DNA of 64,000 nt from GWE2-42-39 sp963662895 (GCA_963662895.1 OY759982.1:124001-188000); one strand, 5' to 3'. Positions 51,422 to 61,080 are shown, counted from the stretch's first letter. Program-made: numbers and translations. The notes: generated by a model from the letters alone, not told the origin.

Positions 51422-51507
51422 TGACAGGGGGTATGTCAGCATAATGACAGGGGGTATGTCAGCATAGTGACAGGGGGTATGTCAGCATAGTGACAGAGGG
51501 GTTGTCA
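51422..51507. repeat. Four-copy 23-bp tandem repeat of a TGACA/TGTCA module
   Basis: The unit TGACAGGGGGTATGTCAGCATA(A/G) occurs at 51422-51444, 51445-51467 and 51468-51490, essentially identical. A degenerate fourth copy with TGACA...TGTCA starts at 51491. Each unit has inverted TGACA/TGTCA arms separated by 7 bases. Position is between convergent genes. No function is evident; it is neither a CRISPR array (no spacers) nor a coding repeat. Confidence 0.75.
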
Positions 51508-51545
51508 TTTTCTGAATAAAAAAAACTAATTTTTTCGAAAATAAT

Positions 51546-51576
51546 TGAAGCAACCTTCATGGGACAGGTTGCTTCA
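51546..51576 (-). terminator. Hairpin terminator of the HU-like gene
   Basis: TGAAGCAACCT (51546-51556) and AGGTTGCTTCA (51566-51576) form a perfect 11-bp stem with a 9-base loop. On the minus strand it is followed by AT-rich DNA. It lies 74 bases after the end of the HU-like gene (51650) and may serve both convergent units. Confidence 0.55.
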
Positions 51577-51649
51577 GTTATTGCGCCCTGTCAGTAAAGC
51601 CTAAATACATGGCTGATGCCGGGGCTGGCTAAAAGAAGTTTAAATTTGT

Positions 51650-52351
51650 TTAATCTGAAGTTAATACAGGTGTAAACAATCCTACACGCAATGTTTTACC
51701 ATTTCGTGAACTGTTACGAACTTCCATACGGTAGTTGCCTGCCGTAAGTTCAGGAACACGCAGGGTTAGAGTTTTCGGTTCGTTCGTACGAAATTTATCC
51801 TGCCTCACTTCGGTCCCATCCGACTGATTCACGAAGAACACCCCCTCCTGGTCTTCCATGTTATTATGAATTTTAAGGTTTTCTCCGCTTATTTCCAGTA
51901 CATCGCCGGAGGTTAGCTTTTGGTCGTAGCTGTCGCTGCCCCAATCGTAAATGCTCTTTATTTCCGGCTGAATCTTATTTCCATCTACCTTTTTCAGGTC
52001 AACATCATCAACAGTACTGCTCATTTCCGGCTTAAACCGGATACTCGCAGTAAGGGTGTGACGCGAAGCATCAAAGCGGTCGTCGTCGTTCAGAAAAACG
52101 CCACTGATATCGAAACGGGTACTAATGTACTCGTCGTTATAGGTTTCTCCCTGACGGAGAAATTTACCAATAGTACTCCAGTAAGAGTTAATCACAGCAT
52201 TTACCTCAGTTGTTTTGAGGATAGAACCCGGACCGGTCATTTCGGTAACGAGTTCTTCACGTTGGTGGTTCACCACATCTACCGGATGAGCAACCTTGTC
52301 GTTCAGGTCGTCGGTAGTTAGTTCATTGTCATATAAAGCATAATGCAACAT
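51650..52351 (-). CDS. HU-like DNA-binding/DUF4469-type protein
   Basis: A 233-residue protein with MLHYALYDNELTTDD at the N-terminus, as in Bacteroidota DNA-binding-domain proteins. Residues 30-110 fit a divergent HU-like domain (REELVTEMTGPGSILKTTEVNAVINSYWSTIG in two parts). Residues about 125-233 are beta-rich with TLTLRVPELTAGNYRMEVR, typical of the DUF4469 Ig-like C-terminal domain. It may organise chromosomal DNA or act at specialised loci. Assignment is by resemblance; biochemistry is unknown. A strong hairpin follows the stop codon. Confidence 0.75.
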   Translation of the reverse strand: MLHYALYDNELTTDDLNDKVAHPVDVVNHQREELVTEMTGPGSILKTTEVNAVINSYWSTIGKFLRQGETYNDEYISTRFDISGVFLNDDDRFDASRHTLTASIRFKPEMSSTVDDVDLKKVDGNKIQPEIKSIYDWGSDSYDQKLTSGDVLEISGENLKIHNNMEDQEGVFFVNQSDGTEVRQDKFRTNEPKTLTLRVPELTAGNYRMEVRNSSRNGKTLRVGLFTPVLTSD

Positions 52352-52934
52352 AGTACTTAATTTTAATTAATCCCATACTAAAACTTCATTTAGCCCTTGC
52401 ATATGGATAATATGCCGGATTAGTGGATGGTGCTCCTGCCCTGTCTTCCCTTGTTATTTTCCTTTCCCTTCCGGGCAAACATGAGGTCTGTTTTCTTTCT
52501 TCCTGTTGTTTGTCATCTCTCTGGCGGGGTATTAGCAACGAATTCCATATTTTGTTGACATAAAATCCGTACTTATCCAAAGTTAAACTTTTTAATTTAA
52601 AAAAAAAACTTGAGCACCCGGAATCCAGGGCTGTTCAATTCTAAATCATCCCCTCCTGTAAAAATTACAAACCGAAACACCCATTTGCAGAAAAACAATA
52701 TTTCAAAAATCAAATTCAAAGATTTTAACTTATAATTTTTGAGGCAATTCATTTATTAATCCAAAAACATGTTGTTTCCTTTGCTGCCAGGTTAGCTGAC
52801 TTTAAGGATTTGCCTGTAATGGTAGGCAAACAGGTTGATGAGATTACTTCTCCGGCAACTGACGGATCGCAATGAACAGGGATAACAAAGTAAATTTGAC
52901 TTGACTATGGTGTAATAAAAGTCCCAAAAACGGC
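52352..52934. other. Gap between the HU-like gene and trkH
   Basis: 583 bases without a supported gene. Minus-strand open frames at 52386-52580 and 52792-53022 have no family resemblance. The first is highly basic and repeat-poor, and the second overlaps trkH. The plus strand between about 52760 and 52875 stays open in one frame (reading ...VVSFAARLADFKDLP...), but no start codon or family is recognised; it may be a remnant. No terminator or promoter stands out. Confidence 0.45.
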
Positions 52935-54383
52935 TTACTTTCTCCAGAAGGATGGTGAAAATAGTACCAGCACCGTAAACAATTCCAGGCGACCAAGCAA
53001 CATCAGGAAAGACAGGAACCATTTGCCTGCAGGGGCAACATTCGCAAAATTCAGTACAGGCCCGACATTTCCCAGGCCCGGGCCAATGTTTCCAAGGCAG
53101 GTTGCCACCGCCCCCATCGACGAATCCAGGTCGGGATCGAATAATGTAAATACAATAGTACTGAAAAAGAACACGATGACATAAAACATGAAGAACGCCA
53201 GCACATTGGTAATAATCTGATCGGAAACAGCATGTTTGTTAAACCTGACAGGGATTACTGCGTTGGGATGTATCATCCGGCGAAGCTCGTAATAACTGTT
53301 TTTTATCAGCAATACAATACGCATAATTTTAATGCCTCCCCCTGTCGATCCTGCACTTCCGCCGAAAAAGAAAAGTGCAAAAATCAGAATGGTCAGAATA
53401 GGCTGCCATTGCAGATAATCAGCCGTCACATAACCGGTAGTAGTAATAATTGAAACCACCTGAAACAAAGCATCGCGAAACGATTTTTCAACTCCCATCC
53501 GGGTGGACACTACCAACCCGCTAAATATCAGTACCGTAAATACTATAATAAATAAAATGTAGTATTTGAATTCTTCATTCTGAATTACTTTTTTAAATTT
53601 TCCGGCCAGGGCACAGTAGGAAAGTGAAAAGTTTGTCCCGGCCAGAAACATAAAAAAGATGATTACATATTGTATGTAAGCCGAATCCCAGTGGGCAATA
53701 CTGGCTTGTTTGGTCGAATAACCGCCGGTTGCCATGGTGGTGAATGAATGGTTAATGGCATCGAAAAACGACATTCCGCCCATCCACAGCAATATGGTTT
53801 CCATCAGGGTAAACAAAACATAAATGCCCCACAGATTTTTAGCTGTCTGGCTGATCTTGGGACTTAGTTTGTCGGGTGAGGGCCCCGGAACTTCAGCCGC
53901 GAACAACTGCATGCCACCAATACCGAACAAAGGCAATATCGCCAAACTTAAAACAATAATCCCCATTCCGCCCAGCCACTGGGTCATACTTCTCCAGAAA
54001 AGGATCCCATGAGGAAGCGATTCGATATCATTTAAAATTGAAGAACCAGTTGTTGTAAATCCCGACATGGTTTCAAAAAACGCATCGGTAAAAGAAGGTA
54101 TTGAGCCGGAAAAGAGATAAGGCAAACTTCCGAAGAAAGAAAATATCACCCATACAAGGCTGACAATCACAAAACCTTCGCGTTTGCTGATCTCTTTATT
54201 GGCCTTCCGGTTGGTAAGTACAGCAAAAGCACCTGTCACTATGCTGATTAATGCCGAGTATAAAAATGATAAAACATCAGGCCCATTACAGACCACTCCC
54301 ACCAACAGAGCGACCAGCATAAAAAAACCTTCCACTAAAAGAAGAAAACCAAGTGTTTTCAGGATTATTCTAACATTCAGCAT
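52935..54383 (-). CDS. trkH: Trk/Ktr potassium uptake membrane protein TrkH
   Basis: A 482-residue integral membrane K+ translocator. Four pore loops are visible, with FTTTGSSILNDIES (about 109-122), FTTMATGGYSTKQASI (about 213-228), TTTGYVTADYLQW (about 312-324) and LGNIGPGLGNVGPVL (about 437-451), which carry the selectivity-filter glycines. The end RLELFTVLVLFSPSFWRK is canonical. The trkA gene lies 6 bases upstream on the same strand, so the two form an operon. Selectivity for K+ with coupling to Na+ or H+ follows the family. Confidence 0.94.
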   Translation of the reverse strand: MLNVRIILKTLGFLLLVEGFFMLVALLVGVVCNGPDVLSFLYSALISIVTGAFAVLTNRKANKEISKREGFVIVSLVWVIFSFFGSLPYLFSGSIPSFTDAFFETMSGFTTTGSSILNDIESLPHGILFWRSMTQWLGGMGIIVLSLAILPLFGIGGMQLFAAEVPGPSPDKLSPKISQTAKNLWGIYVLFTLMETILLWMGGMSFFDAINHSFTTMATGGYSTKQASIAHWDSAYIQYVIIFFMFLAGTNFSLSYCALAGKFKKVIQNEEFKYYILFIIVFTVLIFSGLVVSTRMGVEKSFRDALFQVVSIITTTGYVTADYLQWQPILTILIFALFFFGGSAGSTGGGIKIMRIVLLIKNSYYELRRMIHPNAVIPVRFNKHAVSDQIITNVLAFFMFYVIVFFFSTIVFTLFDPDLDSSMGAVATCLGNIGPGLGNVGPVLNFANVAPAGKWFLSFLMLLGRLELFTVLVLFSPSFWRK

Positions 54384-54389
54384 AAAAGC

Positions 54390-55724
54390 CTACTTAAAAA
54401 ATTTATCGAGTTTACTTATGGCAGTTGGCAATGCAAAAACAACTACTTTATCGCCCTCCTGAATGAGAGTATTGCCTGTGGCAACAAAGCCCTGGTTCCC
54501 CCGGACTACCCCCCCAATAATAGCATCTGAAGGGAACGACAAATCTCTGACTGGCTTTTTCGTAATCCTTGAATCTTCGCTGACAATGAACTCAAAAACT
54601 TCAGCATCACTGGCAGTTAAACACTTAACATGTGCGACCGAAGCCCCTACCGTATATTTATAAATATAACTGGCTGCCAACAACTTTTTATTCACTAAAC
54701 TGCCAATATCCATACTTTCGGCAATCCCCATGAAGGCGATATTTTCCACTTCGGCAACAGTTCGTTTAACTCCCATGCTTTTTGCCAGATGGCACGACAG
54801 AATGTTCGTTTCCGAGTTCCCGGTAACTGCAATAAAAGCATCCATTCTTTCGACGCGTTCCTCCTTTAACAGATCAAGGTTCCGCCCGTCCCCATGAATG
54901 ACCAGCACATTCTCCAAACGGTCAGCTACTTTCTGACTACGTTCCTTGTCGGATTCAATGATTTTTATATTGTATTGATCACCAAGTTTTTCGGCTGTTC
55001 TTTGTGCAATTCGGCTTCCACCCAGGATCATGATATTCCTGACTTCGAATATTGCCTTACCAGTCATCTGGTATATTTCATTCCGATGCCCTTTTGAAGC
55101 AATAAAAAAGACAATATCTCCATCTCTTAAATAATCGCTTCCTGAAGGAATGATGGTTGTATGCTCACGATTGATAGCTACGGCGCGTACATGATCGTTT
55201 TGGTACGAAATTTCCTCAAGAGTATGATTGACAACAGGTGCGTTTTCCCTGATCTTCACCGCCATCAGAACAAGTTTTCCTCCTGAAAATTCAATTCTCT
55301 GGCGGGTCCCAACCTGTTTGATCGAAGTAACTATTTCTTTGGCTGCAAGACTTTCCGGGTAAATCAACTCATCGACCCCCATGCCAAAAAACTTTTCCTT
55401 ATTCTTTTCAAACAGATATTCTCCGTTATTGATACGGGCAAGAGTCTTTTTGGCCCCCATATCTTTAGCCAGTATACAAGCAAAAATATTCCGTTCTTCG
55501 TAAGGAGTAACTGCAATAAATAAATCAGCCCTCGAACTTCCGGCCTCCCGTAAATCTTTGAACGAAATTGCAGAACCTGTAACAGTTAAAAGGTCGACCT
55601 GGTTGGCGATATGTTGTAATTTTTCAGGATTATCGTCCAGTAAAACGATATCATGTTTTTCTTTACTGAGCATTTTCGCCAGGTGCGTTCCCACTTCACC
55701 AGCACCTACAATAACAATTCTCAT
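54390..55724 (-). CDS. trkA: Trk potassium uptake regulatory protein TrkA
   Basis: A 444-residue cytoplasmic regulator of TrkH with two tandem RCK_N/RCK_C modules. The first Rossmann motif is MRIVIVGAGEVGTHLAKML (residues 1-19) and the second IMILGGSRIAQRTAEKLG (about 232-249), each followed by the acidic end of the second strand (VLLDDN; IIESD). NAD(H) and ATP binding to TrkA gates K+ uptake. Length equals the two-module form (about 450). It is the first gene of the trkA-trkH pair. Confidence 0.94.
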   Translation of the reverse strand: MRIVIVGAGEVGTHLAKMLSKEKHDIVLLDDNPEKLQHIANQVDLLTVTGSAISFKDLREAGSSRADLFIAVTPYEERNIFACILAKDMGAKKTLARINNGEYLFEKNKEKFFGMGVDELIYPESLAAKEIVTSIKQVGTRQRIEFSGGKLVLMAVKIRENAPVVNHTLEEISYQNDHVRAVAINREHTTIIPSGSDYLRDGDIVFFIASKGHRNEIYQMTGKAIFEVRNIMILGGSRIAQRTAEKLGDQYNIKIIESDKERSQKVADRLENVLVIHGDGRNLDLLKEERVERMDAFIAVTGNSETNILSCHLAKSMGVKRTVAEVENIAFMGIAESMDIGSLVNKKLLAASYIYKYTVGASVAHVKCLTASDAEVFEFIVSEDSRITKKPVRDLSFPSDAIIGGVVRGNQGFVATGNTLIQEGDKVVVFALPTAISKLDKFFK

Positions 55725-55840
55725 TGTATTACAGTCCTTTCAAAAATTTTGCGAAGCAAAGTAACAACTAAAACTTCAAATGACACACAATTTATTGCAA
55801 TTTCTACTTGATTCGTAGAGATAAAGTTCGGATTCAACCG

Positions 55841-57862
55841 TTAATTTTCCTTAAAATCTGTAATAAATGCACCATTAAACCATGTTTGGTAAATGTTAAA
55901 TTTTCTATTCGTGAAAACACAGGGCTTTCCTGCAAGAATTATCGTTTCGTCTGGAAGATAAGCACTGAGAGAAACCGGCAGATTGAAGACAATTCTGTAT
56001 TCAACAGGGTAAAATACTTTTTCAGGATGCTTCATCAATTGTATTCTTTTTCCTGAAAAATAAATAATGTCATTCCTGATAGCCAGTTCATCATGTGCAA
56101 ATTGGGCGTTTTTACCTATAAAAACATACCGTGGTTCATTAAGTTTCAAGCAGATCGCTACATTTTGCACCAACCGGTTGAGCTGTTCCTGATTATATTG
56201 TACGGAATCTGTTAAGATGTAATTATGCCGGCCATGAATAAAATGTAAAACAAGGTAATCCGAGTTATACACGATCATTTTTTTCTGGTTCAGCAACTGG
56301 TAATTCCGGGCAAACGAAACCAATCCCAATGCTCCGGTCAGCAAAAGGGCCAGGCGTAGTTCACTTACTGTTTTTGATTTTATGAACCAATAGATAACTC
56401 CCAGGATCAATAAAAGAAATAGTGCTTGTGTCCGGTTGATTGAAACATTTCCTGTAACCACATGAGGCAATGTATTAATCCATTTCAAACACATCAGCAT
56501 GATATGGGTGAACCTCCGGGTCACACCTCCTGTTATATCTGCAACCATAGGAAAAGGGCTAAAAAGCAATAGTAAAAAGGTTGATCCCAAAATGAGCGTG
56601 GCTGCAGGAATAACTATAAAATTACTTAACCAGAAAAAATTGGAAAATTGCGAAAAATAAAATAATCCCAACGGGAAAGTTGCCAACTGGGCAGCAAGCG
56701 AAACGGTAAACAGCCCCCACAGCTTATCGACCCGGAAATTTTTCACTTCGATCATCCCGTAAAACAACGGCTGAAAAAGGACAATTCCGGTAACTGCAAG
56801 GTACGACAGTTGAAAGCCTGTTTCATAAATAATCTGAGGGTTAAACAGCATCAGTAAAAAGGCGGATGCTGCCAATGAATTAAAAATATTGGAGGGGCGG
56901 TTAAGGTCTTGCCCAGTCAGGATAAATGTAAACATTACAGCAGCCCGTTGTACCGAAGGAGACAATCCGCTCAGGATGGCATATATCCATATCAGGGCAG
57001 CAATAAGGAAGGTGTAAAAAATCCGTCCGTATTTTTTGTTCCTGAGAGGCGAAAACAGAAAGGTAAACATAAAATAGATAATCCCAACATGCAGGCCCGA
57101 AACTGCCAGTACATGCATTGCCCCCGACGATGCAAAATAGTCCTTTGTTTCCGGATTCAATTCTTTCCGGTATCCCAGGGTAAGAGCTGCCACAACTGTA
57201 AATTCTTCCCCATTTACATTGTGCTTTTGTATGGTTGATAATAAGTGATCACGACATTTTTCAGCTAAAATAAAAAGATTATTCGTTGACTGATCCTTTA
57301 TAATATAATCGCGGCTTCTTAAATAAACAGAATACCAAATTCCCTGTTTTTGCATATAGGCCCTATAGTCGAACTCATATGGATTTCCCTTGTTTTTTAT
57401 CGGATTTAGTCGTGCCGAAAATAAAATCCGGGTACCCGGGCGCAGAGCTTTGGCTTCAGATTGCTTACTGAAATAAGCGATCACTTTCTTTCTTATTCCC
57501 TTTGCCGGATTGCTGATTGCCATTATCGTTTGAAATGACCGGTTTTTTTCGACCGGTTTTTCCTGTATAATTCCTGAATAAAAATCTTTATCTGCAACTT
57601 GTACCGATGGTTCTTTGATATGTCGGTGTGCATACCAGGCTCCGGACACGAACAAAGAAAATACGAAAAGATAATTGGTAACTGTAACACTCCGGTAATC
57701 ATTCCTTCGGGATAAAAGAAATAATATTACAAGGAGGACAAAAAGGATCAGCCATGAATTTTGCAGCCACGGGAAAAAATCCATACAAAGAATGCCGGCT
57801 GCAAATAACATAGTTATCCGCACAAATGGCGCCTTCTGGAATATGTTGGTATTACATGCCAA
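55841..57862 (-). CDS. ComEC/Rec2-family DNA uptake channel
   Basis: A 673-residue polytopic membrane protein. The N-terminal part (about 25-190) matches the DUF4131 region with a soluble OB-like loop. The central competence domain has GAMHVLAVSGLHVGIIYFMFTFL (about 247-269), the hallmark HVLAVSGLHVG, and GLSPSVQRAAVMFTFIL (about 301-317). The C-terminal 140 residues are soluble but lack recognisable metallo-beta-lactamase metal motifs. The protein resembles the Bacteroidota ComEC and would carry single-stranded DNA across the inner membrane. Confidence 0.9.
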   Translation of the reverse strand: MACNTNIFQKAPFVRITMLFAAGILCMDFFPWLQNSWLILFVLLVILFLLSRRNDYRSVTVTNYLFVFSLFVSGAWYAHRHIKEPSVQVADKDFYSGIIQEKPVEKNRSFQTIMAISNPAKGIRKKVIAYFSKQSEAKALRPGTRILFSARLNPIKNKGNPYEFDYRAYMQKQGIWYSVYLRSRDYIIKDQSTNNLFILAEKCRDHLLSTIQKHNVNGEEFTVVAALTLGYRKELNPETKDYFASSGAMHVLAVSGLHVGIIYFMFTFLFSPLRNKKYGRIFYTFLIAALIWIYAILSGLSPSVQRAAVMFTFILTGQDLNRPSNIFNSLAASAFLLMLFNPQIIYETGFQLSYLAVTGIVLFQPLFYGMIEVKNFRVDKLWGLFTVSLAAQLATFPLGLFYFSQFSNFFWLSNFIVIPAATLILGSTFLLLLFSPFPMVADITGGVTRRFTHIMLMCLKWINTLPHVVTGNVSINRTQALFLLLILGVIYWFIKSKTVSELRLALLLTGALGLVSFARNYQLLNQKKMIVYNSDYLVLHFIHGRHNYILTDSVQYNQEQLNRLVQNVAICLKLNEPRYVFIGKNAQFAHDELAIRNDIIYFSGKRIQLMKHPEKVFYPVEYRIVFNLPVSLSAYLPDETIILAGKPCVFTNRKFNIYQTWFNGAFITDFKEN

Positions 57863-57939
57863 GATTGTTGTCCGGATGGTTTTTGAATTTCAGACAACAA
57901 GTTAAACAGATTTTATGAAAAAAGGAAACAGGTAGCTTT

Positions 57940-58500
57940 TTACTTTTTACCCGGTAATTTCTGACGGTATTTGGTTTTTACTTTGCCTTTGCTAATCGAT
58001 GCAAGTTTTCCTTTCAATAACCTTTTTCTCAGGGGGCTCAGCAAATCAACAAATAAGATGCCGTCCAGATGGTCATATTCATGCTGGATGACACGGGCTG
58101 CAAAACCGCTATAAGTTTCGTCGTGTTCCGTAAAATTTTCATCCATATATTTTATCCTGACCGTTTCAGGACGGAGAACATCTTCATGAATTTCGGGTAA
58201 ACTCAGGCAACCTTCATTGATTATACATTTATTACCGGTACGTTCAATGATTTCAGGATTAATAAATGCCTTTTTGAAATCGGCAAGTTGCGGTTCTTCT
58301 TCAGCATATACTGTTGCATCGATCACAAAAATACGGATTGACATTCCGATCTGCGGCGCTGCCAAACCAACACCGTCCGAAAAATACATAGTGTCAAACA
58401 TGTTTTCGATCAGTTCAGCAAGACCTTTAAAATTTTTATCAACTGGTTTTGCTGTTTGTCTCAATAATGGATCACCATAAATGGTAATTGGATAAATCAT
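57940..58500 (-). CDS. def: Peptide deformylase
   Basis: A 186-residue iron/zinc enzyme that removes the N-formyl group from nascent proteins. All three motifs are present: GVGLAAPQIG (about 43-52), EGCLSLPE (about 99-106, metal-binding Cys) and QHEYDHLDG (about 142-150, metal-binding His pair and catalytic Glu). Its C-terminal tail is basic. It overlaps ruvX by 4 bases on the same strand, so they are co-transcribed. Confidence 0.97.
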   Translation of the reverse strand: MIYPITIYGDPLLRQTAKPVDKNFKGLAELIENMFDTMYFSDGVGLAAPQIGMSIRIFVIDATVYAEEEPQLADFKKAFINPEIIERTGNKCIINEGCLSLPEIHEDVLRPETVRIKYMDENFTEHDETYSGFAARVIQHEYDHLDGILFVDLLSPLRKRLLKGKLASISKGKVKTKYRQKLPGKK

Positions 58501-58919
58501 TTTCTATACTTCTTTTGTTCCAAATAGGACTGTAACATGATGGTCGCACTTACAGCATCAATGGTTGCCTTGTTTTGTCTGTCCTTCTTTTTTAAACCGG
58601 CATCAATCATGGTTTGAAAAGCCATCTTCGATGTAAACCGTTCATCAACCTGCTCTACCGGAATTTCAGGAAATTCTTTTACAAGCCTTTTCAGAAACGG
58701 ATTGATATATAAAACGGCTTCCGATGCTTCATTGTTCATTTGTAGCGGATAACCGACAATAATTTTTTCGACCTCTTCCTTTTGCATATAAGCTTTCAGG
58801 AAACTGAAAATTTCGGATGAAGACACAGTTTCCAGTTTGCCTGCAATAATCTGTAAAGTGTCTGTAACTGCCACCCCTGTTCTTTTCCGTCCGTAGTCGA
58901 TAGCTAAAATTCGTCCCAT
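58497..58919 (-). CDS. ruvX: Putative pre-16S rRNA nuclease / Holliday junction resolvase-like RuvX
   Basis: A 140-residue YqgF/RuvX-family RNase H-fold protein. MGRILAIDYGRKRTGVAVTD at the start has the first catalytic Asp in IDYG. VEKIIVGYPLQMNNEAS (about 58-74) and VEQVDERFTSKMAFQTM (about 93-109) supply the second acid and the D-E-R-F-T-S motif, and KATIDAVSATIMLQSYLE holds the last Asp. ATG 58919 is chosen because an upstream in-frame extension (to 59018) is unlike the family. The downstream end overlaps def by 4 bases. Confidence 0.92.
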   Translation of the reverse strand: MGRILAIDYGRKRTGVAVTDTLQIIAGKLETVSSSEIFSFLKAYMQKEEVEKIIVGYPLQMNNEASEAVLYINPFLKRLVKEFPEIPVEQVDERFTSKMAFQTMIDAGLKKKDRQNKATIDAVSATIMLQSYLEQKKYRK

Positions 58920-59084
58920 TTTGGTTTTATGTAATGCAAAAATAGTATTATTTAATAAAAATGCCCTTATGGAATGAATATATAAAACAGGATGGTAATC
59001 GTATCTTTTTATTAGCATTAAATATGATTATAAAATTATTTGTTATTTTATATTGTCAATTTAAACTTTTGTGTCAGAATATGT

Positions 59085-59114
59085 TTGTTTATTAAAACAC
59101 AATGACTACTTTCG
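59085..59114 (+). promoter_or_regulatory. Candidate asnB promoter
   Basis: TTG (59085-59087), a 19-base spacer and TACTTTCG (59107-59114) match the Bacteroidota promoter with one mismatch in the -7 box. Transcription would begin near 59121, about 36 bases before ATG 59157. It lies divergent from ruvX. Confidence 0.5.
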
Positions 59115-59156
59115 CCCTCCTAATATAGAATATATCGTATCTAAATTTTGGCAATT

Positions 59157-60869
59157 ATGTGCGGATTTGTAGCAGCATTTGATTTAAAAGTCGATGCACA
59201 ATACCTGAGACCTCAGGTATTAGAAATGTCGAAACGCATTCGGCATCGTGGTCCCGATTGGTCGGGAGTATTTTCTTCGGAAAAAGCAATCTTGTCACAC
59301 GAGCGTTTGTCTATTATTGATCCTGAATCAGGAGGACAACCATTATACAGTAAAGACAGGAACCTGGTGCTGGCAGTAAATGGTGAAATATACAATCATT
59401 GGGATATTCGAAAAAGATATGAGGGGAAGTATGATTTTCAGACCAAGTCGGACTGTGAAGTAATACTGGCATTATATCAGGAAAAGGGGGCTGATTTTCT
59501 GGAAGATTTGAGCGGAATATTTGCGTTTGCCCTCTATGACAGTACAAAGGATCGTTATATCGTGGCCCGCGACCATATCGGAATTATTCCGCTATACATG
59601 GGCTGGGACAAGTTTGGCGACTTTTATGTGGCTTCTGAATTAAAGTCGCTGGAAGGATTTTGTACAAAGATACAGGAGTTTCCGCCGGCAAGTTATCTCG
59701 ACAGCCAAACCGGTGAGATAAAAACCTGGTGGATACGCGACTGGATGGATTACGAAAATGTAAAAGATAACGAGACGAGTATCCCGGAATTAAGAAATGC
59801 CATGGAGAATGCCGTTCACCGCCAGTTGATGTCGGATGTGCCTTACGGGGTATTGCTTTCAGGAGGTTTGGATTCATCCATCACTTCAGCAATAGCAAAA
59901 AAATATTCATCATATCGTGTTGAATCAGGAGACCGGGAAAGTGCATGGTGGCCACAGTTGCATTCTTTTGTCATTGGTCTGAAAGGGGCGCCCGACCTGG
60001 CCGCGGCACGTAAAGTCGCCGATTATATCGGAACCATCCATCACGAAATCCATTACACCATACAGGAAGGACTCGATGCTGTCCGTGATGTAATTTATCA
60101 CCTCGAAACCTACGATGTTACTACGGTACGTGCTTCTACGCCCATGTACATGGTAGCCCGGGTTATTAAATCGATGGGAATAAAAATGGTACTTACAGGT
60201 GAAGGTGCCGACGAAATATTCGGGGGATATCTGTATTTTCATAAAGCCCCTGATGCAAAAGCATTTCATGAAGAGACGTTGCGGAAGTTAAGCAAACTTC
60301 ATTTGTACGACTGTTTACGAGCCAATAAATCACTGGCCGCCTGGGGTGTTGAAGGCCGTGTCCCGTTCCTCGACAAAGAATTTTTGGATGTGGCCATGCG
60401 AATTAATCCGAAAGACAAAATGGCTGGTCCCGGGAAAATCGAAAAATGGGTAGTCCGTAAGGCTTTTGAGGACATGCTGCCTGAGAGTGTGGTATGGAGA
60501 CAAAAAGAACAATTCTCTGACGGCGTTGGCTACGGGTGGATTGACACACTTAAAAAGATTGCCGAAGAAAAAGTATCGGACGAAATGATGAAAAATGCTG
60601 CATACAGGTTCCCGGTTAATACCCCGATGTCGAAAGAAGAATATATGTACCGTGAAATTTTCAGTGAACATTTTCCTTCTGATCAGGCCGCTGCATGCGT
60701 CCCTTCGGTACCATCAATTGCCTGCAGCACAGCAGAGGCATTAGCATGGGATGCATCGTTTACCAACAATGCCGATCCATCCGGGCGCTCGGTACTGACT
60801 GTCCACGAGAAAGGAACTCAATTTGCCGATAAACTGGACGAAGCTCAGCGAAGAGCTAAAACAAAATAG
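59157..60869 (+). CDS. asnB: Asparagine synthase B (glutamine-hydrolysing)
   Basis: A 570-residue cytoplasmic enzyme making asparagine from aspartate, glutamine and ATP. From ATG 59157 the protein begins M-C-G-F: Cys2 must be exposed as the glutaminase nucleophile, so this start is preferred over TTG 59148. RHRGPDWSG (about 28-36) and AVNGEIYNHW (about 73-82) match the amidotransferase domain. The synthetase domain has GVLLSGGLDSSITSAIA (about 224-240) for ATP and MVLTGEGADEIFGGYLYF (about 343-360). A strong hairpin terminator follows 50 bases after the stop. Confidence 0.96.
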   Translation: MCGFVAAFDLKVDAQYLRPQVLEMSKRIRHRGPDWSGVFSSEKAILSHERLSIIDPESGGQPLYSKDRNLVLAVNGEIYNHWDIRKRYEGKYDFQTKSDCEVILALYQEKGADFLEDLSGIFAFALYDSTKDRYIVARDHIGIIPLYMGWDKFGDFYVASELKSLEGFCTKIQEFPPASYLDSQTGEIKTWWIRDWMDYENVKDNETSIPELRNAMENAVHRQLMSDVPYGVLLSGGLDSSITSAIAKKYSSYRVESGDRESAWWPQLHSFVIGLKGAPDLAAARKVADYIGTIHHEIHYTIQEGLDAVRDVIYHLETYDVTTVRASTPMYMVARVIKSMGIKMVLTGEGADEIFGGYLYFHKAPDAKAFHEETLRKLSKLHLYDCLRANKSLAAWGVEGRVPFLDKEFLDVAMRINPKDKMAGPGKIEKWVVRKAFEDMLPESVVWRQKEQFSDGVGYGWIDTLKKIAEEKVSDEMMKNAAYRFPVNTPMSKEEYMYREIFSEHFPSDQAAACVPSVPSIACSTAEALAWDASFTNNADPSGRSVLTVHEKGTQFADKLDEAQRRAKTK

Positions 60870-60917
60870 CAACCTTATTTCTGCTGGCAAGCAGAAAAAT
60901 TGCCAAAATTGAGTGTA

Positions 60918-60946
60918 TGAAGCCACACCACAGGGTGTGGCTTTTC
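60918..60946 (+). terminator. asnB terminator
   Basis: AAGCCACACC (60920-60929), loop ACAG, GGTGTGGCTT (60934-60943) and TT form a 10-bp stem with a short U-tract, 50 bases after the asnB stop. Its 24 bases are identical to the terminator at 22391-22414. Confidence 0.8.
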
Positions 60947-61080
60947 TTCACTGAACCTTATCTTCCCCAAAAAGGGAATATAAAAATGTAACCTGCCTTC
61001 GCTTGTCCTACATTCTGAGTTCCTGTGTTTCATACAGGCTTCCGGCGCACAGAGTTGCTTCTTTGCCGTAACCTCTTTGT

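Larger units (their letters stand above)
51240..51649. other. Convergent gap with tandem repeats and a hairpin
   Basis: No supported gene. Near 51258-51285 TTTGTCACCCTAAGTGAGCG resembles a widespread degenerate intergenic repeat. A four-unit 23-bp tandem array (51422-51507) and a perfect 11-bp hairpin (51546-51576) are listed separately. Confidence 0.55.

Noticed and set aside
51422..51507. Possible CRISPR array
   Set aside because: The units are directly adjacent with no variable spacers and have no nearby cas gene; it is a plain tandem repeat.
52386..52580. 64-codon minus-strand frame upstream of the HU-like gene
   Set aside because: No homology or ribosome-binding site recognised; composition is unlike neighbouring genes.
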